From: Trichostrongylus colubriformis
Taxonomy: Eukaryota > Nematoda > Chromadorea > Rhabditida > Trichostrongylidae
Direction of reading: 5' to 3'
Length of the DNA stretch: 64,000 nt
Assembly: GCA_963978905.1 (NCBI GenBank)
Contig: OZ022259.1
Coordinates: 9,052,001 to 9,116,000 of the forward strand
Shown: positions 1 to 11,187 of the stretch, piece by piece
Layout of the letters: each line of letters opens with the position of its first letter
Position numbering within the stretch: position 1 is the first letter of the stretch
Translations under genes and position numbers: made by a program
The notes under the pieces: model-generated
The model's input: the letters and a program-made list of their open reading frames with translations, nothing else
The model's database searches: none
What the model was told of the DNA's origin: nothing

Positions 1-1660
1 ATATTCACTATGATGACTCCCCGTACCTATGTGATGTTATAAGAGAACATTTCCTCAATAATCAGCCTTGAATGTTAAAAAATTGAAGAATCAGCATCGA
101 CAGGCACCAGCAGGGCAGTGACAGAATTGTTCGAGGCAGCCGGTTCCCCAAATCGTTCACGTTAAGCAAACTCGACAGCAGACAACTGAACATCACCAAT
201 TATATGGACAGCACTGGGAACAAACTACTTCTACACTATTATAGCACATTGTGGATTTGCCAGTGACCAATGCTAGCCCTTCGTGAGGTATTCACGAAGA
301 TTCATCAGGATGAAACACCATCTACCGTTTCAAATGGCTCAAAAGACGGATGTGTGTAGCGTAGTGGGCAAGTGGCGCCGCTCTTCGGCATGATTTCGAG
401 TCCAAAGTCCTTTCATGCCAGGCTAATCTTCTAGGCTTTCGGAGGCGCTGATCTGGCACCAGACTGGGGAGCTACACAAGTCATTGCATAGGCCTTAATC
501 GCATCCAAATGTTACTGCGATTCATGATTTTGAGTGGAAGCAGGATGCGTGGCTCAATAAAAAAAGGCTGATGAATACCGAGTCACATTTCTGTTTTGCT
601 ATTGCGACTGAGAGCTGACTTCCATCTCGCGTAGTGAATGTAGACTTTTAAATAGCTGTGCAATCAGTTTGTTTTATCAAACTTGGTTGAAACTACGTCT
701 ACAAGTTTAGGCAGCGTGCTGAAGGGAAATGTGCGATATAGTTGTCTCCTTTTCTTTCTGCGCTCAAGGTCTAGCCAAAGTCGGTCCCATGGCCCTTGGC
801 GGTGTGGCTCCTCGTAAAGAGAATGTCCATGCCCGCTAGATACAGTGCCCGGAATTACACGATGAAACTCACTGCCAGCCAAAGTTTAAGGAAGTCAGAG
901 AAGCTACTGAAGAACCTCAGAGCAAGGTTTATACCGAAATGAATTCAGGACATACTAGCCACAGCTTCCCTGGTGCTAGTTTTTAATTCATCAGTGCCAT
1001 TTCTCGGCAAGAACCACATGCGAGCAAACTTATCATTTACATCAGCTCATCAGTGATCAATTCCAGAAAAAGAAAACTGAGAGATTTGGATGATTGGCTT
1101 GTTGCAAAAGAAGTCAAAACATGAAGATGAGATAAAAAAAACTAATATAAGTGCTTGGGAACATCAAGCATCAAAAGGAAGACGTCGCTCCATTAAATCA
1201 CTAGTTATAATAGCTTTTAGAAAAATGGAAGTCGAAAATCGAAGTGTATAACCTGTGAATGGAAACTTTGACAAAGAACAGAGCTCCGAAAATGTTCAAT
1301 ATGCCACTGTTTTCTATTCATATGTCTATATAAGACAAAATGGATAGATATAAGACAAAATGGATAGTGTCTCACACCATGTTTTGGAATCAGGGTGAGT
1401 TCTCGGTCATAATCACACAGGTACGCAAAAGGGATTAATATTTCACAAGTGCCTCAACCCCTCTGGACAACCGCATCTAATCAATGCCCCTAGAGAGGAA
1501 ATAAACAGCGTCTGGCACCAGTAGAGGAATACTCGAGTGGGATGAAGGGAGCAGTTGGTACATGGGAGGTAATATACGGCGATTGACGCTTATTTGAAGT
1601 TAAAGAGTGGGCGCATCTTTCGGTGGGAAGACAGATGGGAAGAGTTGGAGCAGCCAAATT
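1..1660. other. no convincing gene
   Basis: I see no exon here that I would defend. A minus-strand frame at 664-882 (72 codons, basic C-terminus) is the best candidate but lacks a clear acceptor and start. The stretch holds a tRNA-like box pair near 355 and a short direct repeat around 1336-1368. Confidence 0.4.
349..402 (+). repeat. tRNA-like sequence with A and B boxes (possible SINE head)
   Basis: TAGCGTAGTGG fits the pol III A-box consensus, and GATTTCGAGTCC about 35 nt later resembles a B box with one extra T. The flanks do not pair as a 7-bp acceptor stem, so this is unlikely to be a working tRNA gene. A similar box pair occurs on the minus strand near 30.6 kb, which suggests a tRNA-derived repeat family. 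Chance resemblance is possible. Confidence 0.35.
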
Positions 1661-1665
1661 TTCAG

Positions 1666-1743
1666 TAGGAGAAAGGAATTATTCTGGAGAGAGGCTGACA
1701 AAGGAAGCACCTGATTCAAGTTCGCTGCATGCGATATGGCACG
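1666..1743 (+). CDS. candidate internal exon, unknown product
   Basis: The segment is bounded by a strong acceptor (aaattttcag) and a strong donor (gtatgt) and is open in one frame for 25 codons, phase 1 at both ends (from ERNYSGERL to SSSLHAIWH). Codon choice looks coding. No neighbouring exon with matching phase was found, and a dispersed repeat begins about 30 nt downstream, so it may be a stranded relic. Confidence 0.35.
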
Positions 1744-1769
1744 GTATGTACCACTGTGCCACACTGACA

Positions 1770-2110
1770 CTTAAAGGCAGCTTTCGCGAAAATCCGGATG
1801 AAAAGTTAAGGAAGTAGTGAATATGAAAGCCGAGATGTCTAGTAACAGGACGGTGGAGAAAAAACGGCTGGAAATGGCCAAAAACTCGAGAAATAAGACC
1901 TCTTCCCACCGTTGGTTCTAGGCGCGGACGACCTTTCCGTCAATAGGTGGGTAGTCCGCATAGGTTTTCCATTGGCATTACCAATACGTAAACATGAAGG
2001 GATGTTCGGAAATGCGACAGCATCTATTTTCATGCGGTGGCTTCAAGCTAAAAGTAAGAAAGCGCGATGCGATACTTTCAGTCCTGCCGATTTCCTTGAC
2101 CAACTATACC
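1770..2110 (-). repeat. dispersed repeat, A part (truncated copy)
   Basis: This block closely matches 10268-10600 in the same orientation and, more distantly, 56900-57170 in the opposite orientation. The copies share a minus-strand frame starting MKIDAVAFPNIPSC, but the opposite strand is also open, so protein coding is not established. The two longer copies join this part to a second block (D part); this copy lacks it. Confidence 0.7.
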
Positions 2111-2142
2111 TTGAAGATAACAAGCCAGGAGGATCCAAATGA

Positions 2143-3319
2143 TATTTATATATTACTGTACTAAAAACTCAAAGGCATGCAATTTCAAATCAAATCTGAA
2201 TACATCCATATTCAAAAGCTGCAAAAATTTCACAGCGGTGCAGCATTTTATTCGAAAACGCTTCGATACATCAGTGAGTGAATTGCATTCTGATCGCCAA
2301 GGATAATGTAATGAAACATTTTCCGAACGAAAAACACACATAGACGCGGCAGTTAATTCGGATTACACCATCCTGTCGTGTCGGCGGCACCCAACAGCCA
2401 ACTACAACGACGGCGGCATCTTCGTGGAATTGTAAAAATCGTAAAACACAGGATATAAAAACCTTCGGACACATGAGGAATTGAAGAAATCATGCTGATG
2501 GGTTGGTAAGAGCAGAAAGGACAATGACAAGCTTCGATTGTTATGTGAACGCCGACAAACAAACACCTGCCTAGCTACCTGTCTTGCGTGGACCCTGTTA
2601 TTAACCTTTGCATCTAAGCCTGATACTAACCTGTTTACGTGATTTTCAGATGCCTTAGCGCCTTCCATTACATAAGTTGACCGCTAGGTAAATACAAGCG
2701 ACGGAATGCTGTGTTTGCTTAGGTGTACCAAAAAAGTGTTCTGCCAACGTAATGGCACAGCAACGTCGCGAGCAGACATTTTTCGAAACAAGGGCCACCA
2801 TTTGAGCAAAATTAGTGATAGTCCGGATATTTATTTATTTATTTGTAAATACATCACAAGGATGTGTCGCAAGAAAAGAAAAGAAAAACAGAAACTGAAA
2901 CACACTAGATTCATGCACAGCATCAATTGATTTATTTGCAACAAGGGTGCCATTGGTGACTCCACATCCAGAATGAGCGAAAATATAGATAATCACTCGC
3001 ACCTCAATCCACTACAGTTGTAAAAAAAGTTTGGCAATCGCGTCGTGGCGATCGAGTAGTGGCGAGGCGATGTCCGAAAGCTGAGCTGCTCAATCAGAAG
3101 CTTCATTGCCACATAGTATCCCAATACAAAAATTTATGAGCTATGGAATTAAATCTAGTGAGTCAATCGACATCATCAACTATTTATCTATCTTTCATAT
3201 ATGCAGATGTGCAGACGAAAGAGTAGAATGCGGTGAAAATGAGTAAGAGGGTAACAACAATCAGTCTTCTTGCCATTAATCGGTAATCCATTACTCGAGA
3301 TTGTAACTTCTTCGCCCAG
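2143..3319. other. AT-rich intergenic, no gene seen
   Basis: Several ATG-initiated frames on the minus strand overlap one another and look like chance. A ttatttattta run at about 2830 resembles reversed polyadenylation-signal arrays seen elsewhere in the window. Confidence 0.4.
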
Positions 3320-3746
3320 ATGAATTCACGGAGTCATCCATCTTCCTGCTGGTCAACACGGATAAGCTGTCCATGAAGCACAAAAAACATTTGTAGCGAG
3401 CATTTTCAGGGCTTCATGTGGTCATTGTAAAACATGGTGACGTTATGTCGTTTCTATCAACCTTATTACCGGAAATTTCATAGCACGCGTTCCCACACTG
3501 AGCGGGGCTCAGTTCAGTTCACCTCTGAAGTTCCCTCCAAAGTGGTATCGGAATCTCCATTGTCTTTGGTTATACAACCTGTACGATGGTGAACTTGACA
3601 CAATTTCTAAAGCAGTGGAAAGGGTGTTCATAGCCGAATATCAAAAGATTATTGACCCGAAAAATAACCTATGGGCCTACCGGCATGGAAATGAAGGCAA
3701 GCATGCTTCCGATGAAATTGCATTGGAATCCAATGCAAATGTCTAA
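3320..3746 (+). pseudogene. protein-coding relic or split exons, unknown family
   Basis: Three frames on the + strand follow one another with coding-like codon use. They are DEFTESSIFLLVNTDKLS after an acceptor at 3319, then LHVVIVKHGDVMSFLSTLL after cattttcag near 3410, then a long frame (WYRNLHCLWLYNLYDGEL and on) ending at TAA 3744-3746. None starts with ATG. The frame changes lack usable introns of sufficient length, so frameshifted decay of one ancestral gene is the simplest reading. I do not recognise the family. Confidence 0.5.
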
Positions 3747-6016
3747 TGCATTCATGGACTTTAATGCAACAATTTCAAATGAAGTCTGATGTATTGCCAT
3801 CTAAAAATGTGCTGCATGTTATCTCCTATCCATAAAACCTCTCGTTGGCGCTGATTCTTTGAAGACAAGCATTAACAAGATGCTTATTACATAATAGTAT
3901 GCATCGAATACACATGACATCGATATGAATTCAAAGAAGCAAAGAAAAGTATAAAGAACGTATAGCATTTGCAGTCTCGAAGCTGATATCGAAATGGACT
4001 GATGTGGTCATGGATTGGGAAGAAATCTAACACACGACGATAAGAATAAGAGGAATCGAGGTTGAGGCTCATGATAGCACCTGTTTCCTTTCCTTTGACG
4101 ATGGAAAACTATCCAGGATTCTCAAGGGATACCAAAAACTGTCAATGAAGATACACGTTCGCGAACTTTTTAAACGATAATTATTACTCATTGATGATAG
4201 CATTTTCAGAAGCAAGCTAACAATACTAGAGAGCAGCGTAGCCAATTGGACCGTTGACAATTCATTCTGCCCTTTTCACTGAGGTGAATAAATATTCAAG
4301 GACTTCAAAATTCAAGCCCCTTTTTTAATTGACTCCAGCAAGCTCTTACGGAGTGGCCTATTTCTTCGTCAAATCACATAGACTCTTTCTGTGAAGAAAG
4401 CCCACGTGCACATAAAAGGAGACAAATTGTAATGGGCCTCCAATGGGAGTGAACGTCTAAGACGATCGCCGACGTCCGTCCGCTGAGCTATGTGCTGGCC
4501 GGTCGCTTTGGCAGAAGGAGGATGATGCGTACGAAATTGACTCCTCCTCAACGATTGCTATTAGACAAATTAGCAATCATGCAATGCGATTCAGCGGAAT
4601 AGATTGACTCGATCCTCCATAGATTTCGGGGCCGGTGGGAGGAAGATGCTGGGATGGGAAGGACGAGTGGTTAGCATAACCAAATTGGTTCGTTTCACGT
4701 TCGCAAATTTGATTCTAGGTAAAGGGTAATTATCAAATAAAGTGGCTTGCCAAGACCAGCAGTAGTAGGAGTAATTACAGAACTTGGGTATTCCCTCACA
4801 GGAATTGCGGAGCAGTCTATGAGGGTGACGGCAATATATTATGTAGAAAGTGAGGTAGGACATTAACAAATGAAAACACAAATAATTAAATAATATAATA
4901 ATCCAACCTATCACTTGAATAGCAAGCTGAGTTACGGTTGGATCTCACAAGATGTAGTAAAAATAGTATCGAAATCTTCCTCGCTATGTCTGAGATGTAT
5001 AACCATGCAATCATCTCAACGAAGGCGAGCGAATTGTAAGTACGCGGCTCCTCGCAAAAAGAAGTAGTTGCTTCATTTGTAACAAGAAAAGAATCAATAC
5101 TACATAGCCAAACGACAGTGTTGCTACGAAATCGTAGGTCTAGCTGAGAGCTGTTCATACCGACTCAGTTTCACTGAAATTCATCTACAAGTCTGTAGAA
5201 GGTGGCTTACGAAGAGGCCGCTGTATCCATACGTACCCATATTTTTCTATAAAAAATTGGCTATCCACGAGCCGAGAGGGGTTTCCTTTTCTGATGTGGC
5301 ACGACTGGTGAAACGGAGGTGTTGAATAGAAGAAGCAAAATGACGACTACGGTGAATTCACGTAAAGGCATTACTGTTCAACCTTCAGCGTGTATGTCTC
5401 TCATCCACCTCTCCAGTACTTATCGCTTAAGGCGATTCGCTAAGAGCAGAAAAACTGGCAGTCTAATTGAAAAGGTGAGAATTCCAATGTCTTCTAAGCC
5501 ACTCGCATCGGTTGGTACTCGTAACTGTAATGTGTTGCTTCAGCACAATGTTCTAATCTTGTAGTACCCATCACTCAAAGTAAGCTGTTGCAGCAATTAT
5601 TACAATGCGTCTTTGTTTCAGTAATCCGTTTCGTCGCAGTGTTCTTCAGCACGCACAGTTATATTTGCTTTCATACTTAAATAAATAATATGAACTTAGG
5701 GAGCGCTGATGTCATCACAAAGCAACATCGGAAATGCTCAATGCATCCCTGCAATCGGTATCGTCCGCACACTTTTCAGCAATCTAACGAAAACGAACGG
5801 GTCCCAAATTTCTTGGAAATGAGGGCGAGGGTATCAATCGCGATGCTACATAGTCATTTTTTATTTTGTAGTATTTTTCAAGAGGGAAAAAGCTCGAAAT
5901 TTTTCCAACTACAAGCTCTGCAGTTTCTGGTCGAGCAGTTTTCAAAACCCCCACCCTATGTGAGTAGCCATGATGTCACGTACACCTAACCATTTGCCAC
6001 GGCGAGCCAATGAGGC
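3747..6016. other. no firm gene
   Basis: Minus-strand frames at 4069-4260 (hydrophobic start, ends near a gtgcta donor) and 4886-5158 are possible exons but have no independent support. Nothing else rises above background. Confidence 0.35.
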
Positions 6017-6339
6017 TCAAAGTCGACGTAACTCGTCCCTTTTGTGAATGTGCCACACATTTGATTTCCACTGAGAATCAAGGATCATGGTGACATGTGA
6101 GGTGACTCGGTCTACGTAATGACTTGCAAGGGGAGTAGCAATCAAATTTTCAACCTTCCCGATAATTTTGATTCCGTTTATCAACTTTAGAGGGGGGAAG
6201 GGTCGGAAAGTCTTCTTTGGTCCAATCGACAATGATGCAGGTTTTCATTTCAGAACCATCAAGAGGAAGCGTCGCCACTTGTTCGTACCCGTGACTTAGG
6301 AAAGAAGGCTTTTGATTTTGATGGTCTTCATAGAAAGGA
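6017..6339 (-). CDS. likely exon or frameshifted exon, unknown product
   Basis: From an acceptor (cctcatag) at 6340 a minus-strand frame runs to TGA 6150, reading SPFYEDHQNQKPSF, LSHGYEQVATLPLDGSE and CIIVDWTKEDFPTLPPSK. An overlapping second frame then continues as KVENLIATPLASHYVDRV to a stop at 6017. Codon use is coding-like in both halves. No intron of adequate length links them, so a single frameshift within one exon is likely. The family is not recognised. Confidence 0.5.
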
Positions 6340-6545
6340 CTATGAGGTAGTCAAAGATGGCGAATTTTAAAGGAAGGGTCGATGGATTCAGCAAGCTACT
6401 TTCGCTACAGGAACCTAACTTTGTGCATTACCGTGTCCGCTAGTGTTGCGAAGGACGCTTCTATAAGTATGTGCAAGAGAGGAAATATTATACAACATAT
6501 TCCGTCACTAAGAAAATGCATGTTGAGGATTCTTCTATTCAGTAA

Positions 6546-6887
6546 ATGGAATATTTGAGTGAAGCAAAGAAAAAGCTTCTCCACCAGCAAAAGAACTCGT
6601 ACATCAAGAATGCATGTGGGTTCTGCTTTCTACGGGAACCGCTCATTGCAATGCGATTCATTCCATCTCCAGCGAATAAGAAGAGCTCCCGCACAGATTC
6701 TGTAGGGAAGAAGACAATGATTGTCATAGAAAGGAAAATCGCTGAGAGTTCTATCACATTGCTCGGCTTCAATCATTCTGAAATGACGCTATCTTTTGTG
6801 AAGGATCCCTACGTTGGCCAACTAGCGACTCATCTAGATTACCATGACCTTCAGAACGCTCCAAGGAGCTCCAAGGAGCTTTCTTAA
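6546..6887 (+). CDS. hypothetical protein, 113 codons
   Basis: This frame runs from ATG to TAA with balanced codon use and a sober amino-acid composition: a basic N-terminus (MEYLSEAKKKLLHQQKN), a short Cys pair (ACGFC), a lysine-rich middle and an acidic/neutral C-terminus. There is no signal peptide or membrane segment. It could be a single-exon gene or the long exon of a gene continuing into the coding-like exons at 7.08-7.64 kb on the same strand. I know no family for it. Confidence 0.55.
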   Translation: MEYLSEAKKKLLHQQKNSYIKNACGFCFLREPLIAMRFIPSPANKKSSRTDSVGKKTMIVIERKIAESSITLLGFNHSEMTLSFVKDPYVGQLATHLDYHDLQNAPRSSKELS

Positions 6888-7080
6888 ATAGCAGCGTCAG
6901 AAAACCCGGTTAAGCCCTTTTGGGCGACTTACTGGCTACGAGGCAACACTAAAACAATTAACTAGCCCTTCTTTTGCAGCGTTCAGTTGAGTGCACTGCG
7001 ATGTTGAGTTATGACCCTGGGTTACATCATTTAGTGTGGAGTGACATTCTGTGTCGATTGTTTCGAAGCATTCAATAACG

Positions 7081-7378
7081 ATGGAAACACCACGTGAAAG
7101 TTTTGCTTATCTTTTGAATGGCATGGAACTATTGACGCTGCTGACATCGGACACTCCAATGGTTTTGTAAAGTATAAGCAAGCAATTGGGCATACAAATC
7201 ACCGCCAGTGGTTGAAGAACAACCCATCAATTTTTCTGTAAGCTGAAATCGATTAGAAATTCAAAGACGGTGTCGCAGGCTGAAAAATGATGCGTCCAAA
7301 GAGCTAAGTGCAAAAAAGAATTCTGACTGGGCACAGCTCGCCACGAGTGATCGAGGAGTCGAATGGAGGCGAGTGTGA
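7081..7378 (+). CDS. probable exons of a + strand gene, unknown
   Basis: Two overlapping coding-like frames start the block. One begins METPRESFAYLLNGMELL at ATG 7081; the other contains HGTIDAADIGHSNGFVKYKQ, which loosely recalls an EF-hand loop but lacks the full pattern. Downstream of an acceptor (aaatcgattag) near 7258 a third frame reads IQRRCRRLKNDASKELSA to a TGA at 7376-7378. Junctions are unclear because the apparent donor-acceptor spacing (19 nt) is too short for an intron. Confidence 0.4.
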
Positions 7379-7562
7379 TGGATGGAGAGCTATAAAAAAC
7401 CGGTGGTCACTATTCAGCGTAGTATGGGAGCATTTGAACTCCATCGCAATTAAATTCAAACTCAAACGCTCAAACTTTGATTCAGAATTCATTCAAATAG
7501 AACAGTGGGATACTTGAGGGCACAAGAATGCGCCGAGTCATGGGTATACACTTGATTAGAGT

Positions 7563-7637
7563 ATGTCACAAGCGCTTCAACGAGTAGAGGATGATCGCAA
7601 GCACCAAGACCGCTATGAACACTTGGTTGAACGCTGA
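7563..7637 (+). CDS. short coding-like frame (24 aa), possible exon
   Basis: After an acceptor (cacttgattag) a frame reads MSQALQRVEDDRKHQDRY followed by EHLVER and a stop. It is highly charged and coil-like. It lies about 180 nt beyond the preceding exon block on the same strand and may belong to the same gene. Confidence 0.3.
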   Translation: MSQALQRVEDDRKHQDRYEHLVER

Positions 7638-8589
7638 ATGTGAAAATAGACTCTCTAACTATCGCTGCAGTGGAGAAGCACCGAAAGTAAGAAATAAAAA
7701 AGCCAACCAAAAACTCAGAGGATGGGTTCAGAGTTTTAAAACTGGTTGCCCGCGATCCACCTGTAATTGGGGCCCATAGCCGCGGATGCTCGTACGGGCA
7801 GGTCTCGACCAAGTGTACTACAAGCATTCATATAAGAAGGAATACACTTTCATTCAAAAAAAATCTGGGATTTGCTAAGAGTTGCTACGTCGCGGTCATA
7901 GAACTGAATTAGCTACAAAATTATCGGAACTAATTCTTGGACTGCCATGACATAAACGCATTTAAATGAGCTGGTCCTTCCCTGCCCATGTAAAATGGGA
8001 CGTTAACAAACACGCAATTCGCGATAGCTATGAAATATTGTCTTGAAATCTGGATTATCCTTTTTTTTACTGTTCCACCTCGTTCGATTTGGCGGGCAGA
8101 CGAAGAAACTTAACCAGGAATCATTTGGCGGGCAGACGAAGAAACCTAAAAAAAGAAATTCTGGAAATCCTGAGCAGGGAAGACGCTGTATCATGTATTA
8201 TGGAGCAATTATAAAGCAAGACTGTGTGCAAAATGAAGAGAGGAGGGAACAAGTCTGTATAATGATGGAAGACTAAAAGGATATTTTTTGTGTTCCCACC
8301 AAATACTTACTTTTTGGACAGAAGTGGCACAGTTTTGAGTGGTCTCTCCACGAAACATAGGCCTAGGATCAAGCCTCGGGTTAGCCCCATCTGGCAATAT
8401 ACTTAGGAGCCTGCCGCGATTCTCGCATAGCCATGAGAGCGAAGCCCAAGAGGGTCCCGCCTGAGAGCGAAGGATCTCCATGCAAAGCAGCACCATCGCG
8501 ACAACACTCAAATCGGTGATTTTCCGTTGATCAGTTGAAGATTATATCGTAAGTTCTAAGAACTGGTACTATTTGGTCGCGCCATGCCC

Positions 8590-8699
8590 CTAGCCGCGGT
8601 ATGTGATCGTAACAATGGCGCATTTGAGCTTCACTGCTTCAAAAATCGGATTGGAGCTGGTGAGCCGATCTTTAGGAAAGGTTGCCAGTAGATAGTCAT
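8590..8699 (-). CDS. short frame sharing a TFPKxxLTSS motif with 43.2 kb
   Basis: The minus strand reads YDYLLATFPKDRLTSSNPIF before a possible donor (gtgaag) and then a stop. A + strand gene model at 43.24 kb contains DTFPKTHLTSSEA at the same distance from a gtgagt donor. Eight identities in a ten-residue stretch with matching exon ends suggest two members of one unknown family. Context around this copy is otherwise empty. Confidence 0.35.
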
Positions 8700-9845
8700 A
8701 CATACATACATTGTACACGTAGATGCTATAATTATCGAATGATGAGCTTTTCAGAAGACGGCCCGAGTATAGGTAAGACGTCTGAGATTGGGGAATCTTT
8801 AATAGAAGCATTTTTAATAGAAAATAAGTAAAACATCATTCAATAAAACACCAAGGTAAAGAAGCAACAACGTTAAGCTATGGCCAGAATTTTTTGATTT
8901 GAGGGCCCGAACTTATCTAGCAGTCGCAAAAAAATGAACAAAATAACGCCTTCTCTTTATCAAGGCAACACGGCGCCATACTCATCACTATAAACACGCG
9001 AACAAACTCGCGCATGCGCTATAATATATGGCCTTGTGGCCAACGAGAGGATTTATGAGCAACGAGGACAACAAACTTTCCGACGTGGGTTGATAGCGCA
9101 CGCGATGGCGAGCTCCCAGAGGAGTCAAGTTGAAAGATATGTGTGGAGGCCGCTCCGCATTCCCATACGGACAACTTCCACCCGGTCATATAAAGCTGTC
9201 AATCGCTGACTACTTATCGGTTACTCGGATGCGCTAAGTCGATAGCATTGCGATGGGTAACAGATAAGATGCCGCCATTTAACCGAGTAATTCGTCCGAC
9301 AATCAACGATTTTGGAGGGTTCGTAGGGCTTCTTTTATCCGAAATACATCCCTGATTGCGAAGATATTCTTTTTTTCAGAAGCATGGGAGAAATAAGTAT
9401 CAAATATTTTATCTGAGTGAATAATGGGCGATAAAAGCGAAGTGGCTACGGCAGCTACATATTACCACCCATGTTGTCAAAGTATCGAGTCTCAGCTTAG
9501 CCGTACAAACCTTTCTCCTTCACGGATAATGAACAGCATCAGCTTTTCTCTAGGAAGGTACTAATCACAGGTTCGTGGTAGATTCTTACGACTGTTGCTG
9601 ACCAAATGAGTGTGTTGACTGAAAGTTACTTGAGGAACGAAATCATTCAACACTTATCATTCTCCCTCAGCGTGTATTAGGACCTTACGTGACATGTTTC
9701 ATGTGGGACAGATGGAAAGTATTTCATTGCGGGTGGTCTCTTCTGGACCTTCCTAAAACTTTCTGCTGGTCCCTAGTTGGCAACTTATTACGAATTTATT
9801 TACAAACTCTGATGAGACGCGGCGAGGCGAAAAAGAACGCCGCCA
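8700..9845. other. no gene seen
   Basis: No frame with splice support or coding-like codon use was found. The sequence is mixed composition without an obvious repeat. Confidence 0.35.
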
Positions 9846-9849
9846 AGTC

Positions 9850-10096
9850 AAATAATTGCAATCGCCGTCTGGCTCGTATAGATGTCGTTGAGGTGAGCAG
9901 AAGGGCGATCGTATGGCCCAACGATGATCGCTGTGACCTTGCCAGAGTCATATCGCCACGCTCCGGCGATGAGACGAGTGTTTTGATAGTCCAGGACACC
10001 TTGACGGACGGAACGTCGTCTATGATGTCGCCGACATATCACGCAAGGAAATTCATGAAAACATCGGATGAGAGGGATCTGAGTAATTGAAGGCAA
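9850..10096 (-). CDS. GC-rich exon or decayed exon, unknown product
   Basis: All three minus frames and one plus frame are open here because of local GC richness. The frame with the most coding-like third positions reads VLDYQNTRLIAGAWRYDSG then KVTAIIVGPYDRPSAHLND to a stop at about 9850. The segment just upstream (YVGDIIDDVPSVK) is in a neighbouring frame, as if one or two bases were gained at the joint. The family is unrecognised. Confidence 0.4.
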
Positions 10097-10267
10097 ATCC
10101 TAGAGCATCGAAATAAATATTACGAATGGCAGTGTTCGTGGCGCCTTTGTCAAAGAACCCGTAAAATATTCCTAAGGTAGACTGAGTTATGTACTGATGA
10201 ATGAACATTCCATGCCACGTAGAAGCGTATACCGACTAGGATTAAGCCAATGGATTTTTCAAATTTA

Positions 10268-10830
10268 AGGGCAGTTTTCGGGAAAATTCGGACGAAAAGT
10301 ATGAGAAGTACAGAATATGAAAGCCGAGATGCCTAGTAACAGGAATGTGAAGAAAAAACGAATGGAAGTGGCCAAAAACCCAAGAAATAGAACCCCTTCC
10401 CACCATTGCTTCTGGGCGCGGACGACCTTTCCGTCAAGACGCGGGTAGTCCGCATAGGTTTTCCACTGGCATTACCAAGACGTAAGCATGAAGGGATGTT
10501 CGGAAATGCGACAGCATCTATTTTCATGTGGTCAGTTTCAAGCTAAAAGTGAGAAAGCGCGCTCGATACATTCAATCCTGCCGATCTCCTTGACCAACCG
10601 CACCGTGACCAACCCCTAATCACGTCGCCTGGGGCGGGCTGCCCTTGTCCAGGGCGGCTTGCCCTGACGAGGCCGCCTCCGCCACAGCTCAAGGGGGCGC
10701 CTTCCGCGAGGGATTTCGCCATGCATAGGCCTTTCAGACCCGTAGTTTTTCACTTAAAGCCTCCTTATGGGATTCCCTGTCACCCACATTATCCCGAACA
10801 CTGTCTTTAAAGTAAATTTATGGCACTACA
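10268..10830 (-). repeat. dispersed repeat, D+A parts (near full copy)
   Basis: On the minus strand a GC-rich block (D part, about 10640-10830, with CCGCCTCCGCCACAGCTC on +) is followed by the A part (10268-10600). The same order occurs on + at 56690-57180, while A alone is at 1770 and D alone at 23590. Four copies in 64 kb with identical internal order indicate a non-autonomous repeat family of roughly 560 bp. I found no terminal repeats or target duplication. Confidence 0.65.
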
Positions 10831-11187
10831 GGGGTTGTGTTGTGTGCGTGGGGCTCTCCAAGGCACTTAGAGATACATATAGACTGAAAAAACTGAATTA
10901 TTAGTGCAGAATTGGTGCAAGTATCCAAGTAATAGAATGCTGTTCAAGTAGTAGAATGCAATCAAATACAATTATTTGAACGTTATTCATTCCAAAAATG
11001 GATACGGCTTATAAAAGTTCATATTGTAAAGGTTTGCGATTGCAGCTAATCGAATAGCCACTAGGGCATTGGTTGATGGTGCAGCTTATGATTTCTGTAA
11101 TCTCCATAGAATCAAATCCTATACAAATAAGTTTACTTAAGAAAGTGTTGGTTTTCTTGTCAAACACACAATTAATTTCTGTGCAAA
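10831..11187. other. no gene seen
   Basis: AT-rich spacer between the D+A repeat and an outer fold-back arm. Nothing recognisable. Confidence 0.35.

Noticed and set aside
7160..7260. EF-hand in the frame DAADIGHSNGFVKYKQ
   Set aside because: The spacing and acidic residues of a canonical 12-residue loop are not all present, and the exon boundaries are unclear.
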